From contig NZ_WOXT01000004.1 in assembly GCF_009740395.1 (NCBI RefSeq), positions 349,536 through 413,535 of the forward strand: DNA of 64,000 nucleotides. Direction: 5' to 3'. Both the position numbers and the translations under genes were made by a program. The first letter of the stretch is position 1. Every line of letters starts with the position of its first letter. A model generated the notes under the pieces. That model made no database searches. It was not told where the DNA came from and was given only the letters and a program-made list of their open reading frames with translations. Shown here piece after piece: positions 57,136-64,000 of the stretch. The stretch is from Noviluteimonas gilva. Lineage in GTDB: Bacteria > Pseudomonadota > Gammaproteobacteria > Xanthomonadales > Xanthomonadaceae.

Positions 57136-58424
57136 GCCTGATTTGCGCGCTCGCGCTGTGCAGCGCGGCCGCTTTCGCCGCCGGGCAAACCGCGACGGTG
57201 CACAAACCCAGCGTCGACGTGCACGGCGCGGCGGACCTGAAGTCGCCCACCGTGGCCACGCTCAAAAAAGGTGAACAGGTGACCGTCGCGGGCCAGCAAG
57301 GCCTGTGGTTCCAGATCGGCCTGCCTGCGGGCGGCAATGGGTTCGTGCGCGTGAACGACGTGCGCATGCAATACGCGAAGGCCGGCAGCACCAGCAACAC
57401 GCTGTTCACCGGCAAGGCGGGCAAAGGCCGCGTGTCGGAAACCGCGGGCGTGCGCGGCATCGACGAAAGCGACCTGAAGTCCGCCGGCTACGACGCCGCG
57501 CAGATGGCGCAACTGGAATCCAACCGCGTCGCGCCGCAGGCGGCCGCGTCGGATGCGAATGCGAAGGGCCTGCAGGCGAAACAAGTCGCACTGGCCAACG
57601 AGTTCAAGCCCGTTGCCGACACAAAGCCGAAGGCGACGCAGGAACAGAAGCGCACCGGTTTCTCGCTCGCGCGTGGCTTGTTGTCGGCCGTCGGCGTCGG
57701 TGCGCCGGCGCCGGTGGATTCGGCGGCCGATGTCGCCGAAGCGGCGCAAGGCAAGTCGGAAACCGAACAGGCCGCCGAAGAAGCCGCGCTGGGCCCGGAA
57801 ATCGCGGGCCGCGTCCTGGGCGCCGCGAAGCTTTGGGACGACGCGGAAGCACAGGCGCGCGTGAATCGCGTCGGCCGCTGGATGGCCTCGCAGACCTCGC
57901 GCCCCGATCTGCCCTGGAGCTTCGGCGTCATCGACACGCCGGAGATCAACGCGTTCGCCGCACCCGGCGGTTACATCCTGATTACGCGCGGCATGTACGA
58001 GTTGCTCGGCGACGACGAAGAAGTCGCCGCGGTGATCGGCCACGAGCTCACGCACATCGTGCAGCGCGATCATTACCACGTGATCCAGAAACAGGAAACG
58101 CAGGAAGCGCTGACCAATGCCGCATCGTCCAACGTCGCCGTCGGCGGCGGGATCGCCGGCAGCATGGCGAAGGAATACGTGGCCAAGCACGGCGCCACGA
58201 TCATGGCCACGAGCCTGGATCGCGGCGCGGAATACAACGCCGACCATGCCGCGCAGGTCTACTTGGCGCGCGCGGGCTACGACCCGCTGGCGCTGTACGC
58301 GGTGTTGCAGAAGATGATGGCCGCCGGCTCGAGTTCGGGCAGCCTGGCGCAGTTGTACAAGACCCATCCGCCGCTCGACGAGCGCCTGGACCGGCTCGAC
58401 CGGGACCAGGTCGCGGGTCGGTGA
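57108..58424 (+). CDS. Secreted M48 metalloprotease with SH3-like domain
   Basis: A 438-residue protein with a signal peptide (residues 1-25), an SH3-like module about 27-90 (TVHKPSVDVHGAADLKSPTV, the bacterial SH3 pattern), a linker, and an M48 peptidase domain. Zinc site HELTH at 312-316 with third ligand Glu375 in RGAEYNADHAA. ITRGMYELLGDDEEVAAVIG precedes it. No membrane helix, so probably periplasmic, like BepA or LoiP, which clear misfolded envelope proteins. Translationally coupled to the CHASE2 gene. Confidence 0.88.
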   Translation: MQHRAFQRLSLICALALCSAAAFAAGQTATVHKPSVDVHGAADLKSPTVATLKKGEQVTVAGQQGLWFQIGLPAGGNGFVRVNDVRMQYAKAGSTSNTLFTGKAGKGRVSETAGVRGIDESDLKSAGYDAAQMAQLESNRVAPQAAASDANAKGLQAKQVALANEFKPVADTKPKATQEQKRTGFSLARGLLSAVGVGAPAPVDSAADVAEAAQGKSETEQAAEEAALGPEIAGRVLGAAKLWDDAEAQARVNRVGRWMASQTSRPDLPWSFGVIDTPEINAFAAPGGYILITRGMYELLGDDEEVAAVIGHELTHIVQRDHYHVIQKQETQEALTNAASSNVAVGGGIAGSMAKEYVAKHGATIMATSLDRGAEYNADHAAQVYLARAGYDPLALYAVLQKMMAAGSSSGSLAQLYKTHPPLDERLDRLDRDQVAGR

Positions 58425-58534
58425 TCGGCGGCACGCATTCCAACCACCCATCCGCTTGACGCGGGCGCGCCGGGAGCTAGAGTGAGGTTCCGGCCGCCAG
58501 TGCGGGGCGCGATCCACCTTGAGGGGAGCACGCA

Positions 58535-58912
58535 ATGAACGACATCGATCCGACCAACACCGCCTCGTCGGGCATTTCGCAGGAAGAGCGTCAGTGGGCC
58601 ATGTTTGCGCATCTGTCCGCGCTCGTGGGCCTGGTCATTCCGTTCGGCAACATCATCGGGCCGTTGGTGATCTGGTTGATCAAGAAGGAGACGATGCCCT
58701 TCGTCGACAACCAGGGGAAGGAAGCGTTGAACTTCCAGATCACGGTGACGATCGCGATGGTCATCTCGGCGATCCTGATCCTCGTGGTCATCGGGTTCGT
58801 GCTGATGTTCCTGATCGGGCTGGCTGCGCTGGTGCTGACGATCATCGCCGCGATCAAGGCGAACGAAGGCACTGCCTATCGCTATCCGTTTACGCTGCGT
58901 CTGATCAACTGA
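58535..58912 (+). CDS. DUF4870 membrane protein
   Basis: A 125-residue protein with GGGGAG-type ribosome site upstream of ATG 58535. EERQWAMFAHLSALVGLVIP and GNIIGPLVIWLIKKETMPFV then DNQGKEALNFQIT are the DUF4870 signature; three membrane helices. Often described as Tic20-like; function unknown. Followed directly by a strong terminator. Confidence 0.85.
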   Translation: MNDIDPTNTASSGISQEERQWAMFAHLSALVGLVIPFGNIIGPLVIWLIKKETMPFVDNQGKEALNFQITVTIAMVISAILILVVIGFVLMFLIGLAALVLTIIAAIKANEGTAYRYPFTLRLIN

Positions 58913-58936
58913 TTCGCAGCGCAAGTTTGAACACAA

Positions 58937-58967
58937 GGGGCGGCGCGAGAGCGTCGCCCTTTTTTTT
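58937..58967 (+). terminator. Terminator after the DUF4870 gene
   Basis: GGGCGGCGC-GAGA-GCGTCGCCC with eight T following. Confidence 0.9.
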
Positions 58968-58998
58968 GTCTGTAGTAGAGCGCGCTACTCCAGCATTG

Positions 58999-59153
58999 GC
59001 GCGTCGCCCGAACGTTGTGTGTTCCAAACTTTTTGGGGAAAAAGTTTGAAACACACAACGCTGGGGCATCACCTTGCGGGTCGCTTCGATCAATTGGCTT
59101 TCGCTCGAGCCGTCGTTGGGGGCTGCAAAGCAAGCTTTGCAGGGAGCCGATCA
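58999..59153. repeat. Structured dispersed repeat, copy 1
   Basis: An intergenic element nearly identical to 62655-62811. It contains a 46-base palindrome (59014-59059, arms GTTGTGTGTTCCAAACTTTTT and its near complement) and a second hairpin CTGCAAAG-CAAG-CTTTGCAG at 59123-59142. The rest of 58913-59300 holds the DUF4870 terminator, this repeat, and about 110 bases in which I see nothing before the hairpin at 59271. Confidence 0.85.
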
Positions 59154-59270
59154 TTGTCGCCACAGCCGCTACTGCGACTTGACCAATTCAGCCCTCCGGA
59201 ATAAATTTCCACCCAAGGCGATCGGCAGCCGGACTGATCTCCGTTACCCGGTGGTTCGCCCCCATTTCAA

Positions 59271-59301
59271 GGCCCCGATGATCTCGGGGCCTTGTCGTTT
59301 C
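59271..59301. terminator. Hairpin at the end of a minus-strand gene
   Basis: AAGGCCCCGA-TGATC-TCGGGGCCTT followed on the plus strand by GTCGTTT. Adjacent to the stop of the leftward hypothetical gene. The U-rich side faces plus-strand transcription. Confidence 0.5.
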
Positions 59302-59822
59302 TAACGTCCATCCCCCTTGGGGATGACGGAAAACAACTCCACGCGCGGCTTGCGCGCGGTGAGTTCGAGGACCGCGTGGTCCCGGACCTGTTTGCCATAT
59401 CCGTCATCGCGCGGCCGGCTTGCCATCAGCGACGTCATCGAACCGCGAATGAAAGGTACGGCGTCTGCTGAAAGACCCGCGTCGATTTGTCGCAGCAGGT
59501 CCTCGACGGTATAGCCCTGCTTCGATCGACTGGCGAAGTGGTGTCGACCGAGATAGACGATTTCCGGAGACTCGGCGCCTGGCAAGTTGCGGGATGCGCG
59601 GAAGGCCCGGATTGCGTCGTGCTGCGTTCGCGTCAGGCAACCGATCACGATGAGCGAAACGCGCTCGCCGATGCTGATGCATTCGAGTTGTTGTCGGATC
59701 GCGTCGATGGCGCCGTCGTGCAATGGCATCGACAGCGATACTGTCCATCGCGGCCAAAAGCCGGATATCAGGGAACGCCTCGGCGTAACTTCAGAAGTTG
59801 GCGGCTTCGGGGTTGTCGACAC
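59301..59822 (-). CDS. Hypothetical protein
   Basis: A 173-residue protein (or ~141 if Met33 is used), without signal peptide or membrane segment. Its centre, VSLIVIGCLTRTQHDAIRAF then PEIVYLGRHHFASRSKQGY, TVEDLLRQIDAGL, looks like a folded alpha/beta protein and the end is basic. Codon composition fits a real G+C-rich gene in this frame. No family recognised. Divergent from the NTF2-like gene at 59902. Confidence 0.5.
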   Translation of the reverse strand: MSTTPKPPTSEVTPRRSLISGFWPRWTVSLSMPLHDGAIDAIRQQLECISIGERVSLIVIGCLTRTQHDAIRAFRASRNLPGAESPEIVYLGRHHFASRSKQGYTVEDLLRQIDAGLSADAVPFIRGSMTSLMASRPRDDGYGKQVRDHAVLELTARKPRVELFSVIPKGDGR

Positions 59823-59901
59823 CTGGCATGGCCGCTGGTCGCCGGGTCTGGCGTATGCCGATTACGGGCGGTGGGCGCCCGCAATGACTGGAGATGCCGC
59901 A

Positions 59902-60363
59902 ATGCGTGCACCAAACCGATTGGGCGCAGCGATCTTTTGTTGTGGGCTGGCGTTGGCGACGGGCGTCGCCGTTGCTGCTGACCCGGTGTCGGCGGGCGAC
60001 TGCTTCGTCGCCGCGATGAAGGCCAACGACGCCGATGCGGTCGCGGCCTGTTATGCCGATGACGCGATCATCTGGTTCCCCGGTGGGTCGATGGCCAAGG
60101 GACGTGCGGCGATCCGGGACGGGTTTGCGCACTACATGGCGACCATGACGGTGAAGGACGCCACGCTGAGCGAGATCGGCGGGGAAGCCATGGGCGACAC
60201 GCGCGTGGCGTGGGGGACGTACGCGATCACGCTGGTCGACAAGGCAAGCAAGGCGGAGATGGTGGAGAACGGGCGGTTCGTCGACGTGCAGAAGAAGATC
60301 GATGGGCGTTGGCTGTACATCGTCGATCATCCGTCCGACGACCCCAAGCCTGCCGCCAGGTAA
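59902..60363 (+). CDS. Secreted SnoaL/NTF2-like protein
   Basis: A 153-residue protein from ATG 59902 with GGAG 8 bases upstream; ATG 59884 is less well placed. Signal peptide about 1-31 (AIFCCGLALATGVAVAA). The mature part is a cone-shaped NTF2-like fold: FVAAMKANDADAVAACYADD, AIIWFPGGSMAKGRAAIRDG, then VAWGTYAITL and a KKIDGRWLYIVDHPS end, as in the SgcJ/EcaC subgroup. Some members are enzymes, others bind ligands; no catalytic residues can be assigned. Confidence 0.8.
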   Translation: MRAPNRLGAAIFCCGLALATGVAVAADPVSAGDCFVAAMKANDADAVAACYADDAIIWFPGGSMAKGRAAIRDGFAHYMATMTVKDATLSEIGGEAMGDTRVAWGTYAITLVDKASKAEMVENGRFVDVQKKIDGRWLYIVDHPSDDPKPAAR

Positions 60364-60401
60364 GAAGGGGGATAATGCGCGCCCGTTCTCCGTGCGCGCC
60401 C

Positions 60402-61259
60402 ATGAAAACCCCCGCTGGTCTGCAAGCCCTGCTCGACGACGGCGTCGTGAACGCCGTCGTCCGCCAGCTCAAGAGCGGCAAGGAAGCATCCGTGTATGTC
60501 GTGCGGTGCGGCGACGAGCTGCGCTGCGCGAAGGTCTACAAGGACATGGCGCAGCGTAGTTTCCAGGCGCGGTCGCAGTATCAGGAAGGGCGCAAGGTGC
60601 GTGGCAGCCGCCAGGCGCGTGCGATGGGCAAGGCGACGAAGTTCGGCAAGAAGGCGTTGGAAGAAGCCTGGAAGAACACGGAAGTCGATGCGCTGTACGC
60701 GCTCAGCGCGGCCGGCGTGCGCGTGCCCCGGCCGTTCGGATATTTCAACGGTGTGCTGGTGATGGAGTTGGTCGTCGACAGCGAGGGCCACAGTGCGCCG
60801 CGGTTGGGCGAAGTGGAGCTCGATGCGGAGCGTGCGCGCGAGTACTACATCTTCCTCGTGCGCCAGGTCGTGCGCATGTTGTGCCTGGGCATGATCCATG
60901 GCGATCTGTCCGAGTACAACGTGCTGGTGGATGCGCACGGGCCGGTGATCATCGATCTGCCGCAGGCAGTCAGCGCGGCCGGCAACAATCATGCGCGCGC
61001 GATGTTGTTGCGCGACGTCAACAAGTTGCGTTCTGCCCTGGCGTTCTTCGCGCCGGAGCTCGACATGCTGCATTACGGCGAGGAGATGTGGGCGCTGTTC
61101 GAGGCCGGCGAGTTGAAGCCCGACACCGTGCTCACCGGCAAGTTCCATTTCAGCGAGCATGAAGCCGATGTCGGGGCGGTGTTGATGTCGATCGAGGATG
61201 CGCGGCAGGAGGCGGTGATCCGGCAGCAGGGTCGCGAAGCGGCGGAAAGCGACGACTGA
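60402..61259 (+). CDS. RIO1-family atypical protein kinase
   Basis: A 285-residue protein from ATG 60402 (ATG 60375 is possible and nearer to an AAGGGGG site). ATP-binding LKSGKEASVYVVRCGDELR with the lysine in CAKVYKDM; the family insert RSFQARSQYQEGRKVRGSRQ; catalytic loop MIHGDLSEYNVLV; metal-binding IIDLPQAV. RIO kinases act in small-subunit ribosome maturation in archaea and eukaryotes; in proteobacteria their role is unknown. The C-terminal ~50 residues resemble other bacterial RIO proteins. Confidence 0.9.
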   Translation: MKTPAGLQALLDDGVVNAVVRQLKSGKEASVYVVRCGDELRCAKVYKDMAQRSFQARSQYQEGRKVRGSRQARAMGKATKFGKKALEEAWKNTEVDALYALSAAGVRVPRPFGYFNGVLVMELVVDSEGHSAPRLGEVELDAERAREYYIFLVRQVVRMLCLGMIHGDLSEYNVLVDAHGPVIIDLPQAVSAAGNNHARAMLLRDVNKLRSALAFFAPELDMLHYGEEMWALFEAGELKPDTVLTGKFHFSEHEADVGAVLMSIEDARQEAVIRQQGREAAESDD

Positions 61260-61450
61260 CGCGCGTTGCAGCAAGCCCATCATTGGCGGGCCGACCGCAT
61301 CAGTTCAGCTCGCGTTTGCATGGCGCTTGTTGCAATCGAACCGCGACTCACATCCGTCGCCAAATCTTCACGGTCCATCGACGCATTCCAGCGTCAACTG
61401 AATGCGTGTCATGGCTCCGAAAAACAGAGCCCCAGCCAAGGAGGATTGGA

Positions 61451-61720
61451 ATGTTTCCGACCAAGCAGCATCTGACCATCTCGCGTACGCTCGGCGTGGC
61501 GCTCGTCGCCACCCTGGGTCTTGCCGGTTGCAAGACGTACGACACCGAGTTCGCAACAATCAACTCGCGCCTGGATCAGCTCGACACCAAGGTGCAGGGC
61601 GCAGCGCAGAGCGCCGAATCCGCCAATCAGGCGGCTCAGCAGGCCAATCAACGTTTGGATCAGTTGGAAGGCCGCGTCCAGCAGCTCGAAACGGCGCCGG
61701 CCCGCAAGCCGCGCGGTTAG
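61451..61720 (+). CDS. Lpp-like small outer-membrane lipoprotein
   Basis: An 89-residue lipoprotein with a perfect AAGGAGGA ribosome site before ATG 61451. Signal peptide with lipobox LAGC (Cys27). The mature part is a helix of heptads with Ala at core positions (INSRLDQLDTKVQGAAQSAE, ANQAAQQANQRLDQLEGRVQ), as in Lpp/OprI, ending PARKPRG. Braun-type lipoproteins form trimers and can be joined to peptidoglycan through a C-terminal Lys; here the last residues are Arg-Gly, with Lys four from the end. Own terminator follows, as usual for abundant lpp mRNAs. Confidence 0.82.
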   Translation: MFPTKQHLTISRTLGVALVATLGLAGCKTYDTEFATINSRLDQLDTKVQGAAQSAESANQAAQQANQRLDQLEGRVQQLETAPARKPRG

Positions 61721-61754
61721 TCGCAGTTGTAGTGACGAACGGTGTGAACCCGGG

Positions 61755-61792
61755 GACCCGGTCGGCCTTTCTGGCCACGGGTCTCTTTTCTT
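61755..61792 (+). terminator. Terminator of the Lpp-like gene
   Basis: GACCCG-GTC-GGCC-TTTCT-GGCC-A-CGGGTC followed by TCTTTTCTT. Confidence 0.75.
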
Positions 61793-61822
61793 GACCTCGT
61801 TTCAAGGAGCCGACCCATCGGC

Positions 61823-62548
61823 ATGTGCAACCACCCTGCGATCCGGTCCGCTTGTAGCGCGCTGGTATTGACGCTGGCGTTTGCGAGCTTCGGCGTGGCC
61901 CACGCCGGGGATGACGTCGCGCAACCCGTATCCGCCGTCGACCAGCTTCCGGAAGGCCAGGAAGTGTCCGACACGGTGATTGCGCTCGCGGGCTGGGTTG
62001 TCGCAAGCAGCGACAGCCAAGGCTATCCGTTCGCGATCATGGACAAGGCCGCTGCACAGATCCTGGTGTTCGGCGGCGACGGCCGGCTTCGCGGCGCGGC
62101 CCCTGCGCTCTTTGGCTCGGCGACCGGCGATCACGTGGCCCCCGGAATCGCCGGTCTCGCGCTTCGCGAAATTCCGGGCCGTGATCGCACGACGCCTGCC
62201 GGTCGCTTCGTGGGCGGCTTCGGCCCGTCGACGGATGCTGGGCGCGTGCTGTGGGTGGACTACGATTCCGCGGTCTCCATCCATCCGACCGCGACGGGCG
62301 TGCCGGCGGAGAAACGCCCCGAACGTCTTGCATCGCCCTCCCCCGACGACAACCGCATCACGCACGGCTGCATCAACGTCGCGCCCGACTTTTACGAGCA
62401 GGTCATGGCGCCGACGTTCGAGCGAGGCGGGGTGTTCTACGTCTTGCCGGATGAAGCGCCGCTGGCGGAGACCTTCCCGGAATTCGCGCAAAGTCGCGCG
62501 CATGCGGAAGCTGATGGTGGGACGAGCGCACAGCCCGACAGCCACTGA
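61823..62548 (+). CDS. L,D-transpeptidase-like periplasmic protein
   Basis: A 241-residue protein; ATG 61823 with an AGGAG site unusually far upstream (14 bases). Signal peptide about 1-28. Fold of the YkuD family: an early MDKAAAQILVFGGDGRL strand pair, TTPAGRFVGGF, and DNRITHGCINVAPDFYEQVM with catalytic His181 and Cys183. The Arg that normally follows HGCxN is replaced by Val, as in a divergent subgroup. L,D-transpeptidases link peptidoglycan stems or attach lipoproteins to them; the gene lies just after the Lpp-like gene. Confidence 0.82.
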   Translation: MCNHPAIRSACSALVLTLAFASFGVAHAGDDVAQPVSAVDQLPEGQEVSDTVIALAGWVVASSDSQGYPFAIMDKAAAQILVFGGDGRLRGAAPALFGSATGDHVAPGIAGLALREIPGRDRTTPAGRFVGGFGPSTDAGRVLWVDYDSAVSIHPTATGVPAEKRPERLASPSPDDNRITHGCINVAPDFYEQVMAPTFERGGVFYVLPDEAPLAETFPEFAQSRAHAEADGGTSAQPDSH

Positions 62549-62654
62549 AGGGCGCGGCGGCTCCTCCACGATTTGTCGTAGCGACTTGCTTACGCGCGCA
62601 AGCGGCGAAAGCGCGCGGCACCATGATTGGCGAAAGAGCGCGGCACCATCATTA

Positions 62655-62811
62655 GCGCGCCGCCCGAACGTTGTGTGTTCCAAACTTTTTTGGGAAAAAA
62701 GTCTGAAACACACAACGCTGGGGCATCACCTTGCGGGTCGCTTCGATCAGGGGGCTTTCGCCCGGGCGTTTGATGGGGGCTGCAAAGCAAGCTTTGCAGG
62801 AAGCCGATCGT
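62655..62811. repeat. Structured dispersed repeat, copy 2
   Basis: Partner of 58999-59153. The long palindrome (62670-62716) keeps its pairing although the T-run and A-run have each grown by one base. The 411-base gap 62549-62960 holds this copy, a tandem duplication GCGAAAG(C/A)GCGCGGCACCATxATT at about 62604-62654, and a 28-bp hairpin repeat at 62916; no gene is seen there. Confidence 0.85.
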
Positions 62812-62915
62812 TCTCGGGATAGCTAAAAGCTAAAGCACGGGCGCCTGGCCATGACTCGCGTGGTGCGTCGGCTAACGGCTCATAGCGGGTACCCGATAGC
62901 GGGCATCGAGCCTGA

Positions 62916-62943
62916 GTGACCGCTTTCGACCCATAGCGGACAT
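62916..62943. repeat. 28-bp hairpin repeat, copy A
   Basis: GTGACCGCTTTCGACCCATA then GCGGACAT: inverted arms ACCGCT/AGCGGA around TTCGACCCAT. One of three similar elements in the last 1.1 kb. Confidence 0.75.
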
Positions 62944-62960
62944 TTCTATATGCTGCATCC

Positions 62961-63287
62961 ATGGACAACCCCTTGGCGCAGATTGGTTGGGCGGAGCCTT
63001 GGTACGCGGCCGAGACGCCTGGCGTCCAGAATCAACTCGAGCGAGAGATTTCACAAAAGCATCCTCTCCATGGGTTGGGTGCACGTGTTGTCGGACGACG
63101 TATAGACAACGACGATGTTGTAGCCGTCTTACAGGACGGCCGCTATGTCAACGTGCATCTGGTGTGGTCACCACATACGTGTGCCGACGGCACTTATCCC
63201 GGTTGGTTCTGCTACGGCACTCTCGACGAGTTTAAGAAGGCCATGCGTGCTGACGCTGAGGAGTATCAGGACCGCAATAATTCCTAG
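62961..63287 (+). CDS. Conserved-looking hypothetical protein
   Basis: A 108-residue soluble protein with lower G+C codons than the core genes. It opens MDNPLAQIGWAEPWYAAETP and has a short beta-rich core, DDVVAVLQDGRYVNVHLVWS, followed by PGWFCYGTLDEFKKAMRADA. The V-x-L-x-DG...VHLVW pattern recalls small stand-alone or immunity-type proteins, but I cannot name a family. Flanked on both sides by the 28-bp hairpin repeats. Confidence 0.6.
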   Translation: MDNPLAQIGWAEPWYAAETPGVQNQLEREISQKHPLHGLGARVVGRRIDNDDVVAVLQDGRYVNVHLVWSPHTCADGTYPGWFCYGTLDEFKKAMRADAEEYQDRNNS

Positions 63288-63360
63288 CGGCGGATACGCG
63301 ATGGCCCGAACCCAGGTTGCCCGACGTCCAGTTATGGCCCATAGCAGACATGCGGTCCGG

Positions 63361-63388
63361 GTGTCCGCTTCCGACCCAAAGCGGACAT
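63361..63388. repeat. 28-bp hairpin repeat, copy B
   Basis: GTGTCCGCTTCCGACCCAAA then GCGGACAT, with arms TGTCCGCTT/AAGCGGACA. A partial, degenerate relative (GGCCCATAGCAGACAT) lies just upstream at about 63336-63351. Confidence 0.8.
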
Positions 63389-63513
63389 TCGCGAGCGACC
63401 CTAGGTGTGCCTCACACTACGCCCAAGGCCGTTCCAAGTAGCTCAAGCGAAAGCGGTCAACGGGGGGCGTGCGTGGTGGTGCCGCCGTCAGCGAACCGAT
63501 CCGAGGAAGAGAC

Positions 63514-63819
63514 ATGGGGCGAATTTTGGTTGCCTTGGCAGCAGTTTTGACGCTTGCGGCGTGCTATCCGAGGGAATACTCAGAGAGGGCCAAGCGATGC
63601 TCGCTGGTAAAAGCAGGCATGGATCAAGCGGAGGTCAACGCAACTATGGGCGGGCCGCCGGACACAGTCTCCGGGGTGCTCAAGGATGGTCTTTGGCACG
63701 ATTACTACCATCTGGGCGGTGACCTCGCTCCTATCGTGGTGACCTTCCAAAGTGACGAGGGTGCATGGAAGGTCAAGGGGACGTCTTGTGGTTCCGCTAG
63801 AAGCAATCCGCCGCAGTGA
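63514..63819 (+). CDS. Small lipoprotein with BamE/SmpA-like motif
   Basis: A 101-residue lipoprotein from ATG 63514, with GAGGAAGAG upstream. Lipobox LAAC (Cys17). The motif VKAGMDQAEVNATMGGPPDT matches the first helix and turn of the SmpA/OmlA (BamE) fold, and strands follow in HDYYHLGGDLAPIVVTFQSD. Probably an outer-membrane lipoprotein of unknown role. Between copies B and C of the 28-bp repeat. Confidence 0.7.
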   Translation: MGRILVALAAVLTLAACYPREYSERAKRCSLVKAGMDQAEVNATMGGPPDTVSGVLKDGLWHDYYHLGGDLAPIVVTFQSDEGAWKVKGTSCGSARSNPPQ

Positions 63820-63862
63820 CTGGAATCACCGCTTTTGGCCGAAAGCTGCCATTCGTCACTAG

Positions 63863-63890
63863 GTGACCGCTAACGACCCAGAGCGGACAT
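63863..63890. repeat. 28-bp hairpin repeat, copy C
   Basis: GTGACCGCTAACGACCCAGA then GCGGACAT. Third copy, about 475 bases after copy B. Confidence 0.75.
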
Positions 63891-63984
63891 TCGGCCAGGG
63901 ACGCCGCGCGTGTCAAAATTAGGGCCGGGATGAGCAACGTCGTCGATGGATGCAGCACGCAGAGCCGGTTGAAGGAGAGCTGCA

Positions 63985-64000
63985 ATGAAGCGGTTTCTTA
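63985..64000 (+). CDS. Partial gene at the right edge
   Basis: ATG 63985 preceded by AAGGAGAG at good spacing; only MKRFL is visible before the window ends. The start resembles that of a secreted or membrane protein, but nothing more can be said. Confidence 0.45.

Noticed and set aside
59014..59059. The long palindrome as a transcription terminator or the terminal repeat of an insertion sequence
   Set aside because: Its T-run is inside the stem rather than after it, and no transposase or matching second terminal repeat lies nearby.
62916..63890. Integron attC sites
   Set aside because: The 28-bp repeats lack the GTTRRRY core and the paired R'/R'' boxes; the cassette-like layout is reported as an open question only.

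Overview
The window is G+C-rich chromosomal DNA from a gammaproteobacterium of the family Lysobacteraceae (Xanthomonadaceae), most likely Lysobacter or a close relative. The evidence is gene order: map-glnD-dapD-arsC-like-dapE on one strand facing rpsB-tsf-pyrH-frr-uppS-cdsA-dxr-rseP-bamA-lpxD-fabZ-lpxA-lpxB-rnhB-dnaE-accA-tilS-xseB-ispA on the other. The assignment rests on gene content and order only; no 16S gene is present.

Layout. 1-1957: edge of a secreted-protein gene and an alpha/beta-hydrolase lipoprotein. 1999-3902: a small A+T-richer island at the 3' end of tRNA-Leu(CAG), bounded by two ~20-bp copies of the tRNA end. It holds an AbiC-type phage-defence candidate, a small unknown gene and a regulator remnant. 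4007-6069: an OmpR/histidine-kinase pair. 6211-12610: small secreted protein, parC, thiopurine methyltransferase, penicillin-acylase-like enzyme, OmpW. 12614-14493: asnB, preceded by a very asparagine-rich 25-codon reading frame that looks like an attenuation leader. 14568-20354: the tightly overlapping map-glnD-dapD-arsC-like-dapE operon (nitrogen signalling and lysine/diaminopimelate synthesis). 20421-22503: rpsB-tsf. 22504-25691: a possible small RNA, a possible nuclease-toxin gene, and a LysR gene divergent from DoxX and dehydrogenase genes.

25755-38987 is the essential envelope cluster: UMP kinase, ribosome recycling, undecaprenyl-PP and CDP-diacylglycerol synthesis, the MEP isoprenoid step, site-2 protease, outer-membrane assembly and lipid A synthesis. 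A cation-efflux gene and three 35-bp tandem repeats sit between pyrH and frr. 38995-43898: orphan winged-helix regulator, DUF1232-like protein, dnaE. 44039-46984: an unusual intimin-like inverse autotransporter with nearly identical repeats and a C-terminal P/Homo B-like domain. 47112-50896: AbgT transporter and GH31 glycosidase, convergent. 51011-58912: accA, TPR protein, tilS, xseB, ispA, a CHASE2 protein overlapping an M48 protease, DUF4870.

58937-64000 is accessory in character: two copies of a ~155-bp structured repeat, an NTF2-like secreted protein, a RIO kinase, an Lpp-like lipoprotein beside an L,D-transpeptidase homologue, and small genes separated by three copies of a 28-bp hairpin repeat. 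No CRISPR array, rRNA, insertion sequence or integrase was found. The observations most worth following up are the asnB leader, the tRNA-Leu island, the inverse autotransporter architecture and the two repeat families.
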